From JAFGLZ01 sp964622545 (lineage in GTDB: Bacteria > Planctomycetota > Phycisphaerae > UBA1845 > JAFGLZ01): 64,000 bases of DNA. The position numbers and the translations under genes were made by a program. Shown piece by piece: positions 1-8,054 of the stretch. The DNA lies in NCBI GenBank assembly GCA_964622545.1, contig CAZUQM010000004.1:204189-268188 (forward strand). Reading direction: 5' to 3'. Below the pieces are notes generated by a model that saw only the letters and a list, made by a program, of their open reading frames with translations, made no database searches and was not told the DNA's origin. The first letter of the stretch is position 1; the number at the start of each line of letters is the position of its first letter.

Positions 1-1
1 G

Positions 2-160
2 GCCGATGGTCGCCCCCTGCCCGAGCAGGTGCAAGAGCTCATCGCCAGGCCGAGCATCCCGCGCTGGCTGTACAACGTCATGGCCGACCGGTCATGGCGC
101 AAGCAAGCGAAACGACACGGCACCTCGGGGCAACTCGATGCCCAACCGTATGAGACGTAG
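2..160 (+). CDS. C-terminal fragment of an unidentified protein (possibly flavodoxin/FMN-reductase-like)
   Basis: An open frame enters from the left edge and ends at TAG (158-160), giving the last 52 residues. The readable tail contains PSIPRWLYNVMADRSWRKQA followed by a basic stretch. Aromatic and basic tails of this kind occur in NAD(P)H-dependent FMN reductase/flavodoxin-fold proteins, but no cofactor motif is visible here, so that assignment is a guess. The gene converges on the TPR lipoprotein gene, and the space between them holds a family A repeat. I am fairly sure this is a real gene end and unsure of the function. Confidence 0.45.
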   Translation, partial: ADGRPLPEQVQELIARPSIPRWLYNVMADRSWRKQAKRHGTSGQLDAQPYET

Positions 161-204
161 GCACCGTCTCCTCAGGCCATGCCCGGGGAGGGCGAGGCTC
201 CACT

Positions 205-365
205 CAGAGCAGCGACCGTCAGGGAGCTGTGTTGTTGGAGTGGTTGAACAACAACGCTCCCTCACGGTCGCGTCTCCGGCGCGGCATCGCTCCGAAGCGG
301 GAGCGCCCCCGAAGGCGACCCCCGAAGCTGGGGAACCGACGAATCCAATTGTGTTGGGCTACTAG
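205..365 (-). repeat. Family A repeat, diverged copy A1 (inverted orientation)
   Basis: Read on the minus strand from 365, this copy starts CTAGTAGCCCAACACAATTG, nearly identical to the left ends of the copies at 2502 and 20141. It then carries the shared central hairpin (arms GGAGCTGTGTTGTT and AACAACAACGCTCC around 227-267) and CTGACGGTCGCTGCTCTGAG. The far end has drifted and cannot be placed exactly, and the similarity fades between about 160 and 205. No gene is visible in 161-482 apart from this element. Confidence 0.7.
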
Positions 366-482
366 CACTGCAGCGCCGGTCGCTGTCTTCGGGCAGGCGC
401 CGACCCGATTATTGATGCCGAAACCGCGGTCTGATCGACCGTTCAGGGCCAAGTGGCGCAGTCGTTCGAGGAGCAGGCGCGG

Positions 483-1151
483 CTAAGGCACGGGCCAGCC
501 GCCGAGATCCTGGAGGTCGCGGACCACACCGGGCTCGGCCGGGTCGAGCTTGTAGGCCCGCTGGAGCTGGGCCACCGCCTCGCCGCGGCGGTCGAGGCGA
601 CGGTAGAACCGGCCGTATTCGGCGTGGACCCAGGCGTTGAGCGGCTCCTGGACGACGGCTTCGCGGTAGGTTCGCAGCGCCGCGTCGAGGTCGCCGCGCT
701 GCTCGAGTTCGCGCGCGATCAAGACCTTGTGCCTGGCCGTCGGGCCGAGCAGATCGGCGCTCTTGGTCACGACGTCCATCGCCTTGTCGTACTCGCCGCG
801 CAACTTGAGGGCGTGGTTCTTGCCGCGAAGGGCCTCGTCGTAGTCGGGGAAGACGGCGATCGCGCGATCGAAGTAGTAGACCGCGTCGTCGAGGTTGCGT
901 CGCGCCATGCGAGCGTCGCCCTCGCGGAAGCGCTGCTCGGCCAGGGCGGTGTAGCTCCTGCCGAGGTAATACAGCGTCGACGGCCGGGTGGGGTCTTTGT
1001 CCAGGGCCGTCTTGAACAGCCCGATCGATTCGACGTAGCGACCCGCGTGGTACTCGCTGAGCCCCTGCTCGTTGACCTCCCCGACGATCGGACCGCATCC
1101 GACCATCGCGGTCAGCGAGCAAACGCCCGCGGCGAAGCAGACCATCCTCAT
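483..1151 (-). CDS. TPR-repeat lipoprotein
   Basis: This encodes 222 residues. The N-terminus has a hydrophobic stretch ending in the lipobox-like TAMVGCG, so the mature protein is probably lipid-anchored at C19. The rest is tandem tetratricopeptide-type helices, for example STLYYLGRSYTALAEQRFRE and a unit with AIAVFPDYDEALRG, including typical W/Y, G, Y and A positions. TPR proteins act as protein-binding scaffolds; no enzyme motif is present. The start at 1151 was chosen because it sits directly before the signal sequence, although an open frame continues further upstream. It is the last gene of a minus-strand run after the aminotransferase (gap of about 107 bp). Partners cannot be named. 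Confidence 0.85.
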   Translation of the reverse strand: MRMVCFAAGVCSLTAMVGCGPIVGEVNEQGLSEYHAGRYVESIGLFKTALDKDPTRPSTLYYLGRSYTALAEQRFREGDARMARRNLDDAVYYFDRAIAVFPDYDEALRGKNHALKLRGEYDKAMDVVTKSADLLGPTARHKVLIARELEQRGDLDAALRTYREAVVQEPLNAWVHAEYGRFYRRLDRRGEAVAQLQRAYKLDPAEPGVVRDLQDLGGWPVP

Positions 1152-1258
1152 GGCAGTGTGTCCGTGACTCCCAGTGTGCTCGGAACCCGATAGCTCATCG
1201 TAGCGAAAAGCCGCCGCGCGCTGCAAGGACGGACCGCGTGGTCGAAGCTGCGAACGGA

Positions 1259-2473
1259 TCACGAGGCCAGCTCGCCGGCGTTGTCCTTGACCTTCTTGAT
1301 CGCGGTCGCGACGTCGTCCATGTCGGCCTCGTCCCCCAGCAGGTTGCTCTGGAAGAACCACACGGCCTCGTTGTCGCAGGCGTTCTCACAGACGGGCAGG
1401 TCGAGCTCGCGGTAGTTGCGGCCCTCGAGCCAGGGGAACTCCTTCGGGTCGACCTGGAACAGCTCCTCGCGATAGAGCGGCACGTAGCCGGGACTGAGCG
1501 GCACGCCCTCGGCCGCCATGGCGCCGATGAACTGCTCGCGGGGCAGGCCGCCGAAGGCCTCGGCCTTGTAGCGGAAGACGTACAGGTGCCAGGCGCTTCG
1601 CGTGGCGCCCTCGTGCAGCTTCAGGGGCTCGATGCCCTCGATGTCGTTCAGTAGACCCGTGAGATGGCAGGCGTTCTTATCGCGGCGGGCCATCTGATCC
1701 TCGACCTGATCGAGCTGGGCCGTCAGCAGCCCCGCGAGCATCGCCGGCATGCGGCAGTTGCTCCCGAGCACGTGGTGCTCGTACCACTTGCCGCCCCGAA
1801 CCCGCCCGCAGTTGGCGTACGAATGGCAGCGGTCGATCATCTCGTTGTTGTCGGTGACGCAGATGCCGCCTTCGCCGGCGCACATGTTCTTGGTCGATTG
1901 AAAGCTGAACGTGCCGACGTCCCCGATCGCCCCGACCCGGCGCCCCCGCCACTCGGCACCATGGGCCTGGGCGGCGTCCTCGATCACCGCCAGGTCGTGC
2001 TTCTTGGCGATGGCCATGATCGCGTCCATATCGGCCGGCGACCCGGCGATGTGCACGGCCGCGATGGCCTTGGTCTTATCGGTGATGGCCGCCTCGATCT
2101 TGCTCGGATCGATGTTGTAGCTGTCCGGGTCGATGTCGACGAACACGGGCACGCCGTTGGCCATCAGCAGCGAGCTGGCCGTGGCGATGAAGGTGTACGG
2201 CGTGGTGATCACCTCGTCGCCGGCGACCACGCCGCAGGCCTTGAAGGCGACCCACAGCGCGGCCGTTCCGTTCATGATCGACTGGGCGTGCTTGGCGTGA
2301 TGGAACTCCGCGAAACGCTCCTCGAACTGCCGGACGTAATCGCTGCCCACGCCCCAGTTGTCGGACAGGTACACCTCGGTCAGCATCGCGAGCTGCTTGT
2401 CCGTCCGCTCCGGCCAGGTCGGCCATGCCTTGGTCCGCACCGGCGTGCCGCCGTTGATCGCCAGGTTGCCCAT
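1259..2473 (-). CDS. DegT/DnrJ/EryC1/StrS-family PLP-dependent aminotransferase
   Basis: This encodes 404 residues, a normal length for the family. The PLP lysine is in FSFQSTKNM (K195), the pyridine-contacting Asp is in VIEDAAQAHG (D166), and the N-terminus MGNLAINGGTPVR is typical. The family transfers an amino group to keto-sugars or cyclitols, usually from glutamate or glutamine. The start at 2473 follows a good Shine-Dalgarno (GGTGAGGAGAC). Upstream, in the same direction, lies a glycerol-1-phosphate-dehydrogenase-like gene. The two are now separated by a nested repeat element that appears to have been inserted into an original 28-bp spacer. The true substrate is unknown; an aminosugar or aminocyclitol product is an inference from the family. 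Confidence 0.93.
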   Translation of the reverse strand: MGNLAINGGTPVRTKAWPTWPERTDKQLAMLTEVYLSDNWGVGSDYVRQFEERFAEFHHAKHAQSIMNGTAALWVAFKACGVVAGDEVITTPYTFIATASSLLMANGVPVFVDIDPDSYNIDPSKIEAAITDKTKAIAAVHIAGSPADMDAIMAIAKKHDLAVIEDAAQAHGAEWRGRRVGAIGDVGTFSFQSTKNMCAGEGGICVTDNNEMIDRCHSYANCGRVRGGKWYEHHVLGSNCRMPAMLAGLLTAQLDQVEDQMARRDKNACHLTGLLNDIEGIEPLKLHEGATRSAWHLYVFRYKAEAFGGLPREQFIGAMAAEGVPLSPGYVPLYREELFQVDPKEFPWLEGRNYRELDLPVCENACDNEAVWFFQSNLLGDEADMDDVATAIKKVKDNAGELAS

Positions 2474-2501
2474 CAGTGTCTCCTCACCTTCTCGTCGCCT
2501 G

Positions 2502-2682
2502 CTAGTAGTCCAACACAATTGAATTTGTCGGTTCCACAACTTCGGGGTCGTCGTCAGAGACGCGACTGTGAAGGAGCGTTGTCGTTCAGGCGCTCCAACA
2601 ACACAGCTCCCTGACGGTCGCTGCTCTGAGTGGCGTATCGCTTACCTGATCGGAACCCACAAAAACAAGTGTGGTCGGGTAC
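2502..2682 (+). mobile_element. Family A MITE-like element A2, interrupted near its right end by element B1
   Basis: The left end is CTAGTAGTCCAACACAATTG and the right end is AAGTGTGGTCGGGTAC, followed after B1 by TA (2826-2827). The two ends form imperfect terminal inverted repeats; in the 20141 copy 26 of 34 positions match. The element is flanked by TA on both sides. The centre holds an imperfect hairpin (GGAGCG...CGCTCC plus GGAGC...GCTCC arms). No coding capacity or transposase is present. TA targets and short inverted ends are typical of IS630/Tc1-type elements, so I infer a non-autonomous relative. Confidence 0.75.
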
Positions 2683-2825
2683 TGCGTTTCACAAATTGTG
2701 CGACTACGGACACGACAGCACACATCATGCTTGTTTGCCCGAGCCGCCGGATTCATCCGGCGCGGCCGCGCGGCATGAATGCCGCGGCTCAAGCAGATAG
2801 TCGCGGTACTTCCGAAACGCAGTAC
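2679..2825 (+). mobile_element. Family B MITE-like element B1 nested in A2
   Basis: The outer ends are perfect inverted repeats of 12 bp, GTACTGCGTTTC and GAAACGCAGTAC, followed by weaker matching that ends in GCGAC. The outer GTAC on both sides can be read as a 4-bp target duplication. The core contains two small palindromes, CCGGATTCATCCGG and GCGGCATGAATGCCGC. A second copy lies at 8055-8200 with the core palindromes in the opposite order. The element abuts and shares one base with the TAG stop of the minus-strand gene at 2825. Confidence 0.75.
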
Positions 2826-3859
2826 TAACACAGGCCGGCCACGATGCGTTCAATCATCTCCTCGGTAATCTCGGTCCTGTCCAGGACGCTGTAGAACGTG
2901 TCCTCCGGGTGATTGCGGCGGAAAGCGTTCAGGGTCCGCAGCGTCTCGGCAAGCTCGGCCGGCGTCATGCCGTTGTCGGCCGGGCGGTACGCCAGGCGGC
3001 AGCGATCCATGGCCGCCCGGATCGCCTCCGGGTCGTTGCCCTGCACCACCGACATCGCATAGATGCCGGTGCCGACCAGCTCGCCGTGGACCATGTGCCT
3101 TCCCGTCAGATACTCGTAGTTGTACGCGAACAGGTGCTCGCTGCCCTCCTCGGGGCGCGCCCCACCGTATTCCACGCACAGGCGGATCTCCTCGCAGTAT
3201 TCATCCACGATGGCGTCGATGCCGGCCCGGCTGACGTCGCCGATCTCATCGGCCAGGGCGATGACGCGCGACAGGCACGCCCGCGCCTGGTCGGCGATGT
3301 CCTGATCGAACACGATCTCCCCGACCGCGCCGGCAAGCTGCCAGTCATGCAAGGCCGTATGGATGCTCAACAGGTCGCCGCAGCCCGCGCGGTTCAGGTG
3401 CGCCGGCGCCTGCCGGATGACGTCGTAATCGACCGCCACCAGGTCGGGCCAGACCTGACCGATGTAGCGGACCTTGCCGTCGACGCGCACGCCCACGGCC
3501 TCGGTCAGCGGGGCGTCGACGCTGACGATCGTCGGGATCTGCACCAGCCGGCAGCCCCTCTTCATGGCCACGTACTTGGCCGTGTCCGCCGCCGACCCGC
3601 CGCCGATGCCGTACACGACGCGGCAATCCGGCAGCGTCGGCTCGAGGGCCTCGAGCGTCTCGGCGGCCATGTCGGTGACCATGTGCAGCCGCGACGGCTC
3701 GAAGCCGGCCTGGGCGCGGACCAACTCCCACGGCTCGGGCATGGTGCAGACCATGCCGTCGCCCTCGCGATCGAACACCGCCTGGAGGATGTGCTCGCCG
3801 CGTACGAACTCGGGCTTGGTGTAGCCAGACATGGCAGGCAAGGTAGCCGCGGACGTCAT
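2825..3859 (-). CDS. Glycerol-1-phosphate dehydrogenase-like (AraM/Fe-ADH superfamily) enzyme
   Basis: This encodes 344 residues. The dinucleotide-binding loop YGIGGGSAADTAKYVA, the metal-region motifs AGCGDLLSIHTALHDW and MVHGELVGTGIYAM, and SEHLF match the sn-glycerol-1-phosphate dehydrogenase/AraM branch of the iron-containing alcohol dehydrogenase superfamily, which reduces a phosphorylated ketone with NAD(P)H. In this genome it may make a polar lipid precursor or, given the adjacent aminotransferase, a modified sugar or cyclitol; neither is shown. The start is uncertain: no clear ribosome site precedes 3859, and an internal Met lies at 3832. The stop codon TAG is the insertion point of the A2/B1 composite. 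Confidence 0.85.
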   Translation of the reverse strand: MTSAATLPAMSGYTKPEFVRGEHILQAVFDREGDGMVCTMPEPWELVRAQAGFEPSRLHMVTDMAAETLEALEPTLPDCRVVYGIGGGSAADTAKYVAMKRGCRLVQIPTIVSVDAPLTEAVGVRVDGKVRYIGQVWPDLVAVDYDVIRQAPAHLNRAGCGDLLSIHTALHDWQLAGAVGEIVFDQDIADQARACLSRVIALADEIGDVSRAGIDAIVDEYCEEIRLCVEYGGARPEEGSEHLFAYNYEYLTGRHMVHGELVGTGIYAMSVVQGNDPEAIRAAMDRCRLAYRPADNGMTPAELAETLRTLNAFRRNHPEDTFYSVLDRTEITEEMIERIVAGLC

Positions 3860-4099
3860 GTCGCGTCAAGCAGGCCGCTCTCGGCCTACGTGGTCTGGCA
3901 GTGGCCCGCCGGCCGCCGTCAGCGTCCGATAACGTTACCGGTCGGTGCAGCTCCGAGCTGACTAAGCCCGATCCTCGCCGGTCGGGCGGTCCGTCGCTAA
4001 CCTGGCCATGCGGTTGTGTCGATGAAGCCAATGCGCGGAAGGCGACCACCTGGCCCCCTGAACGCGACGACAGAGAACCGAACCGAGGCCCGACCGCTC

Positions 4100-4351
4100 A
4101 TGCTTTCCGGCACGACACTCTGCTGCATCGGCACCGTTGCCGTCGGCTGCTACCTGTTCCTGTATCTGGCCGGTAAGCAGCAGGAGGTGGAGCACAAGGA
4201 TCGAACCATCCGTCAGTGGCAGAGGCAACAGCAAGAGGCCGAGATGGCCAGGCGTCAGGGCGTTCCCACGGTCGTCGGTGGCCAGCAAGGCCAGGCGACG
4301 GGCAGCCCGCCTTCCATGCCCGGCGGTCAACCCCCGCAGTCCGCCAACTGA
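4100..4351 (+). CDS. Small single-pass membrane protein, unknown function
   Basis: This encodes 83 residues if the ATG at 4100 is used. A hydrophobic segment near the N-terminus (TLCCIGTVAVGCYLFLYLAG) is followed by a charged Q/E/R-rich helix and a Gly/Pro/Gln tail. The pattern is that of an N-terminally anchored protein with a short cytoplasmic or periplasmic tail. The frame extends upstream to a GTG at 4016 without a ribosome site. The ribosome site at 4100 is also weak (GAGGCCC). I do not recognise a family. The gene is divergent from the dehydrogenase gene and convergent with argJ. Confidence 0.5.
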   Translation: MLSGTTLCCIGTVAVGCYLFLYLAGKQQEVEHKDRTIRQWQRQQQEAEMARRQGVPTVVGGQQGQATGSPPSMPGGQPPQSAN

Positions 4352-4572
4352 GCACGTCTCGTCTGACCGTACCGCCCGACATGCCAACCGATGGACCGGC
4401 ATGACTACCCGGCAATGGTGTGTGCCCAGTTGACCCCCAATGGGCGGCCTGCCTCTTGAGAAGCCGGGGAACGCAAACCGCTGCGGAAACCCGCGTCCCC
4501 CGCGGCGGAAGCCATGGGGCGTCCTGAGAACACATTCCTTGTGAACGCCATCCAAGCCTCGATCCAGGCAGC

Positions 4573-5778
4573 TCAGGTATGGTACTCCGCGTTGATCGTG
4601 ATGTAGCCCTTGGTCAGGTCGCACGTGAGGACGCGGTCGTCGGCCTTGCCCTCGCGAAGGTCGATCTCGATCGGCACGTCACCGGAGGTCATGTCTTTGG
4701 ACAGCTTCCGCATGTCGGCCTTGTCGACCGGACGCCCTGAGCGAAAGACGACCTGGCCGCAGATCTTCACCGTGATGCGTTGCGGATCGAACGCCGCCTG
4801 GCTCATGCCGATGGACTGGACGATGCGGCCCCAGTTCGGATCGCCACCGTGGACGGCCGTCCGCACCAGCGGGCTGACCGCCACCAGACGGGCGACCTCG
4901 TGGGCGTCGGTGGCCGAGGCCGCACGTCGCACCGTAACCTCGATCACACGCGACGCACCCTCGCCGTCGGCCGCGATCTGGTAGGCCAGCTCGTTGCAGA
5001 CGTCCTGAAGCGCCGCGAAGAACCGCTTGTAGCCCCCTGAGATGTTGTTGCGGATCGGCTCGGCGCCGCTCTGGCCGCTGGCGAGCACCGCCACGATGTC
5101 GCTGGTGGACTCGCACTCGTCCACCGTCACGCGGTTGAAGCTGCCGGCCGCGGCCTCGGCCAGGGCTCGACGCAAGGCCGCCGGACTGATCGCCGCATCG
5201 GTGCCGATGAACGCGAGCATGGTGGCCATGTTCGGCGCGATCATGCCGCTGCCCTTGCAGCAACCGGCCACGACGACGTCCTTGCCGCCGATCCGCACAC
5301 GACGGAAGGCCTGCTTCGTGCACGTGTCGGTCGTGAGGATCGCCTTGGCGAAGGTCCGCCCCGCCTTGATCGAGGTCGACAGGTCCGCACAGGCCGCGTC
5401 GATGCCGCGAAGCACCTTGTCCATCGGCAGGTACTGTCCGATGACGCCCGTGCTGGCCGGAAGGATCTGCTCCGGCCGGGCGCCGATGTGTTCGGCGAGC
5501 CGGGCGCACATCTTGCGGGCGTCGGCGATGCCGCGCCGGCCGGTGGCCACGTTCGACACGCCGCTGTTGACGACCACGCCCCGCAGCCGACCGCTACGGA
5601 TGTGCTCGCGCCCCACGACGACGGGCGCGCCGCAGAAGCGATTGGAGGTGAACACCGCCGCCGCGCTGCACGCGACGTCGCTGACCATCACGCCGACATC
5701 GAGCCCGCCGCTCGGCTTGATGCCCGCCGCCGCCGAGCCCACGCTGAAGCCCGCGGCCGTGAGCGTCTCGTTCGCCAT
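4573..5778 (-). CDS. argJ: Arginine biosynthesis bifunctional protein ArgJ
   Basis: This encodes 401 residues. The enzyme moves the acetyl group from N-acetylornithine to glutamate, and in the bifunctional form also acetylates glutamate with acetyl-CoA. The self-cleavage and nucleophile region reads CCKGSGMIAPNMATMLAF, where cleavage should fall between A185 and T186 to create the nucleophilic Thr of the beta subunit. The C-terminus ends TINAEYHT, as ArgJ proteins typically do near their end. The start at 5778 follows AGGGAGC. It lies 17 bp after argC in the same direction, so the pair is an operon making arginine intermediates. Confidence 0.96.
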   Translation of the reverse strand: MANETLTAAGFSVGSAAAGIKPSGGLDVGVMVSDVACSAAAVFTSNRFCGAPVVVGREHIRSGRLRGVVVNSGVSNVATGRRGIADARKMCARLAEHIGARPEQILPASTGVIGQYLPMDKVLRGIDAACADLSTSIKAGRTFAKAILTTDTCTKQAFRRVRIGGKDVVVAGCCKGSGMIAPNMATMLAFIGTDAAISPAALRRALAEAAAGSFNRVTVDECESTSDIVAVLASGQSGAEPIRNNISGGYKRFFAALQDVCNELAYQIAADGEGASRVIEVTVRRAASATDAHEVARLVAVSPLVRTAVHGGDPNWGRIVQSIGMSQAAFDPQRITVKICGQVVFRSGRPVDKADMRKLSKDMTSGDVPIEIDLREGKADDRVLTCDLTKGYITINAEYHT

Positions 5779-5795
5779 GGCGCCGCTCCCTTTGC

Positions 5796-6806
5796 TCAAA
5801 GAAGTCCCGTGGTCTCGTCGAGGCCGAAGAGGATGTTCATGTTCTGGATGGCCTGACCGGCCGCGCCCTTGACCAGGTTGTCGAGCGCGCTGAAGGCGAT
5901 GAGCTTGCCCTTGGCCTGTGTGGCCCACACGTCGCAGTAGTTGGTGCCCGCGATGGCACCCACCTGCGGCGGCGCCCCGGGCAGGCGGACGAACGGCTCG
6001 TCGCGGTACGTCTCGGCGTACAGCTCGTCCAGCTCGGCCTGCGAGATCGACCGCGTCGGGTTGGCGTAGCAGCTCGCCATCATGCCGCGAGTGAAGGTCG
6101 CCACGTGCGGCTGGAACAGCGCAGTCACCGGTTTGCCGGCCACGTCGCCGAGGATCTGCTCGATCTCGGGCATGTGCCGGTGCGTGCCGACGCCGTAGGC
6201 GAAGTAGTTCTCGTTCATCTCCGGAAAGTGAAACGCCAGGCCAGGCTTGCGGCCGGCGCCGGAGGCGCCGCTGACGGTATTGACCACGATGTCGTCCAGC
6301 TCGATCAGCCCCTCGCGGACCAACGGGGCGAGCGCCAGCGACGCGCACGTCGGATAGCAGCCGGGGTTGGCGACCAGGTCCTTGCCGACGATCGACTCGC
6401 GGAAGAGCTCGGGCAGCCCGAACGCGGCCCGTGGGATGTTGGCCTGATCGGTGTGCTCGACCTTGTAGAACGCCTCGTACACGCCGACGTCGCGCAGGCG
6501 GTAGTCGGCCGAAAAGTCGACCACCTTCGGCCCCGCGTCCAGCAGCTTGGGCGCAAAGCCCATCGACACCTTGTGCGGCAGACAGCACAAGACCACGTCG
6601 GCCTTGTCGGCGCAGGCGTCGATGTCCAACGGCACCACGTCCAGCGTGATGCGATCCCGAAGCTGGGGGAAGATCGTCGCGATGGGCCCGCACTCTTCCG
6701 GCAACGCCGTCAGATACGTGGCCTCGGCGTGGGCGTGCCGGACCAGGATCGCCAGCGACTCGCTGGCCGTGTAGCCCGTCGCGCCGATGATGGCTACTCG
6801 AATCAT
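5796..6806 (-). CDS. argC: N-acetyl-gamma-glutamyl-phosphate reductase
   Basis: This encodes 336 residues. The N-terminal Rossmann motif is IIGATGYTASE, the catalytic cysteine is C150 in ANPGCYPT, and later motifs are SGASGAGRKPG and PHVATFTRGM. It reduces N-acetylglutamyl-5-phosphate with NADPH in arginine synthesis. The start at 6806 follows GGGGAG at good spacing; an open frame continues upstream but is not needed. It forms an operon with argJ. Confidence 0.97.
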   Translation of the reverse strand: MIRVAIIGATGYTASESLAILVRHAHAEATYLTALPEECGPIATIFPQLRDRITLDVVPLDIDACADKADVVLCCLPHKVSMGFAPKLLDAGPKVVDFSADYRLRDVGVYEAFYKVEHTDQANIPRAAFGLPELFRESIVGKDLVANPGCYPTCASLALAPLVREGLIELDDIVVNTVSGASGAGRKPGLAFHFPEMNENYFAYGVGTHRHMPEIEQILGDVAGKPVTALFQPHVATFTRGMMASCYANPTRSISQAELDELYAETYRDEPFVRLPGAPPQVGAIAGTNYCDVWATQAKGKLIAFSALDNLVKGAAGQAIQNMNILFGLDETTGLL

Positions 6807-6884
6807 GTCATCCACTCCCCAGGGCGAGCCGTGCCGCGGCGCGGCTCGTGTCGCGTGGCCGCACGAGGCGGCCACCATGAGAAT

Positions 6885-6917
6885 CGGCCCCGCCACCTTG
6901 AAGTGACGGGGCCGTTT
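6885..6917. terminator. Stem-loop between rpsI and argC
   Basis: The arms CGGCCCCG and CGGGGCCG enclose about 14 bases. It lies downstream of rpsI. On that strand no U-run follows; a short T-run follows on the opposite strand. It could be a terminator or attenuator before argC. Confidence 0.5.
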
Positions 6918-6964
6918 AAGAACCAGGTAAACCGATCAACCCACTTCAGGGCCGGCAGGGCGGC

Positions 6965-7483
6965 TCAACGTTTCGAGAACTGGAACCGTCGTCGGGCGCC
7001 TCGCTGGCCGGGCTTCTTCCGCTCGACCATGCGGCTGTCCCGCGTCAGATAGCCGCCGTCGCGGAGGGCGTGCTCCAACGAGCTGTCGGCCTCTCGCAGC
7101 GCCCGGGCGACACCCAGCAGCACCGCACCGGCCTGACCCGAAGGGCCGCCGCCTTGGACGTTGGCGTAGACGTCGAACTTGCCGATCGTGCTCGTGGCCC
7201 GGAGCGGGGCGACCACGTCGCTGCGGTCGCGCTCCTCGGGGAAGTAGTCGTTCACCTCTTTGCCGTTGATCTTGACCTCGCCCTGACCGGGACGAATCCT
7301 GACGCGCGCCACGGCCGTCTTACGCCGGCCGGTGCCCCAATAGAAGCCGTATCTCATCTCGCCCGTGACGGGCTGAGGCTGCTCGGTCGGTGTCGGCTCC
7401 TCCGTGACCGTGGCCTGAAGGGCGTCCGGGGAGACGACCGTCGGCTCGAGCTTGGGGGTTGTCTCGGTGGGCGTGTCGCTCAC
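6965..7483 (-). CDS. rpsI: 30S ribosomal protein S9 with N-terminal extension
   Basis: This encodes 172 residues. The S9 core starts at about residue 43 (YGFYWGTGRRKTAVARVRI) and ends with the invariant basic tail RRRFQFSKR. The usual length is about 130 residues. The first 42 residues are an acidic, Thr/Pro-rich extension. The GTG start at 7483 is supported by GGAGG seven to nine bases upstream, so the extension looks genuinely translated. The gene lies 20 bp after rplM, the conserved rplM-rpsI operon order. Confidence 0.95.
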   Translation of the reverse strand: MSDTPTETTPKLEPTVVSPDALQATVTEEPTPTEQPQPVTGEMRYGFYWGTGRRKTAVARVRIRPGQGEVKINGKEVNDYFPEERDRSDVVAPLRATSTIGKFDVYANVQGGGPSGQAGAVLLGVARALREADSSLEHALRDGGYLTRDSRMVERKKPGQRGARRRFQFSKR

Positions 7484-7503
7484 GTGTGTGCCTCCGCTTG
7501 CTG

Positions 7504-7953
7504 TCAGGCCTCGATATCGAGGTCCGTGGGCTGCTGGGCCTGATGGGGATGATCGGGCCCCGTGTAGACCTTCAGTTTCTTGAGCATCTGGCGGCCAAGC
7601 CGGCTCTTGGGCAGCATCCGCCGCACGGCCAGCTCGAGGACCCGCGTCGGGTGCTTGGCCATGAAGTCTCTCATTACCATCGTCTTATGACCGCCGGGGT
7701 AGCGGGTGTACCAGTCGTACTCCTTCTGGTACATCTTGCGTCCGCTGACGCGGACCTTCTCGGCGTTGACGACGACGACGTAGTCACCCGTGTCCACATG
7801 GGGCGTATACGTCGGCTTGTGTTTGCCCATCAGGATGCGGGCGAGCTTGGTGGCCAGGCGGCCCAGCGTCTTGCCCTCGGCATCGACGACGAACCATTCG
7901 GGCTCGTGCGTTTCCTTCCGGGCCAGCGTGCTCTTGGGTATCAGTACGGGCAT
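7504..7953 (-). CDS. rplM: 50S ribosomal protein L13
   Basis: This encodes 149 residues from the ATG at 7953, preceded by AGAAGAGAG. L13 motifs are visible: WFVVDAEGKTLGRLAT, DTGDYVVVVNAEKVRVSG, YPGG and AVRRMLPKSRLGRQMLKKLKVY. It is an early-assembly protein of the large ribosomal subunit. It is followed by rpsI in the same operon. The region upstream of the start contains the family B repeat B2, so its promoter must lie within or very near that repeat, or transcription must read through from the gene before it. Confidence 0.97.
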   Translation of the reverse strand: MPVLIPKSTLARKETHEPEWFVVDAEGKTLGRLATKLARILMGKHKPTYTPHVDTGDYVVVVNAEKVRVSGRKMYQKEYDWYTRYPGGHKTMVMRDFMAKHPTRVLELAVRRMLPKSRLGRQMLKKLKVYTGPDHPHQAQQPTDLDIEA

Positions 7954-8054
7954 GGCTCTCTTCTCACTAAGGTCAAGAATCATTTAGTTTAGCGATTCGC
8001 GCCGGCTGGTCAAGCGCCGGGAGGGCAAAATGATGGGCGTTGGGGCGACCAGGA

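Noticed and set aside
2825..2827. The dehydrogenase gene truncated by the insertion
   Set aside because: The TAG stop is kept by the TA duplication, and the protein ends at the length expected for the family.
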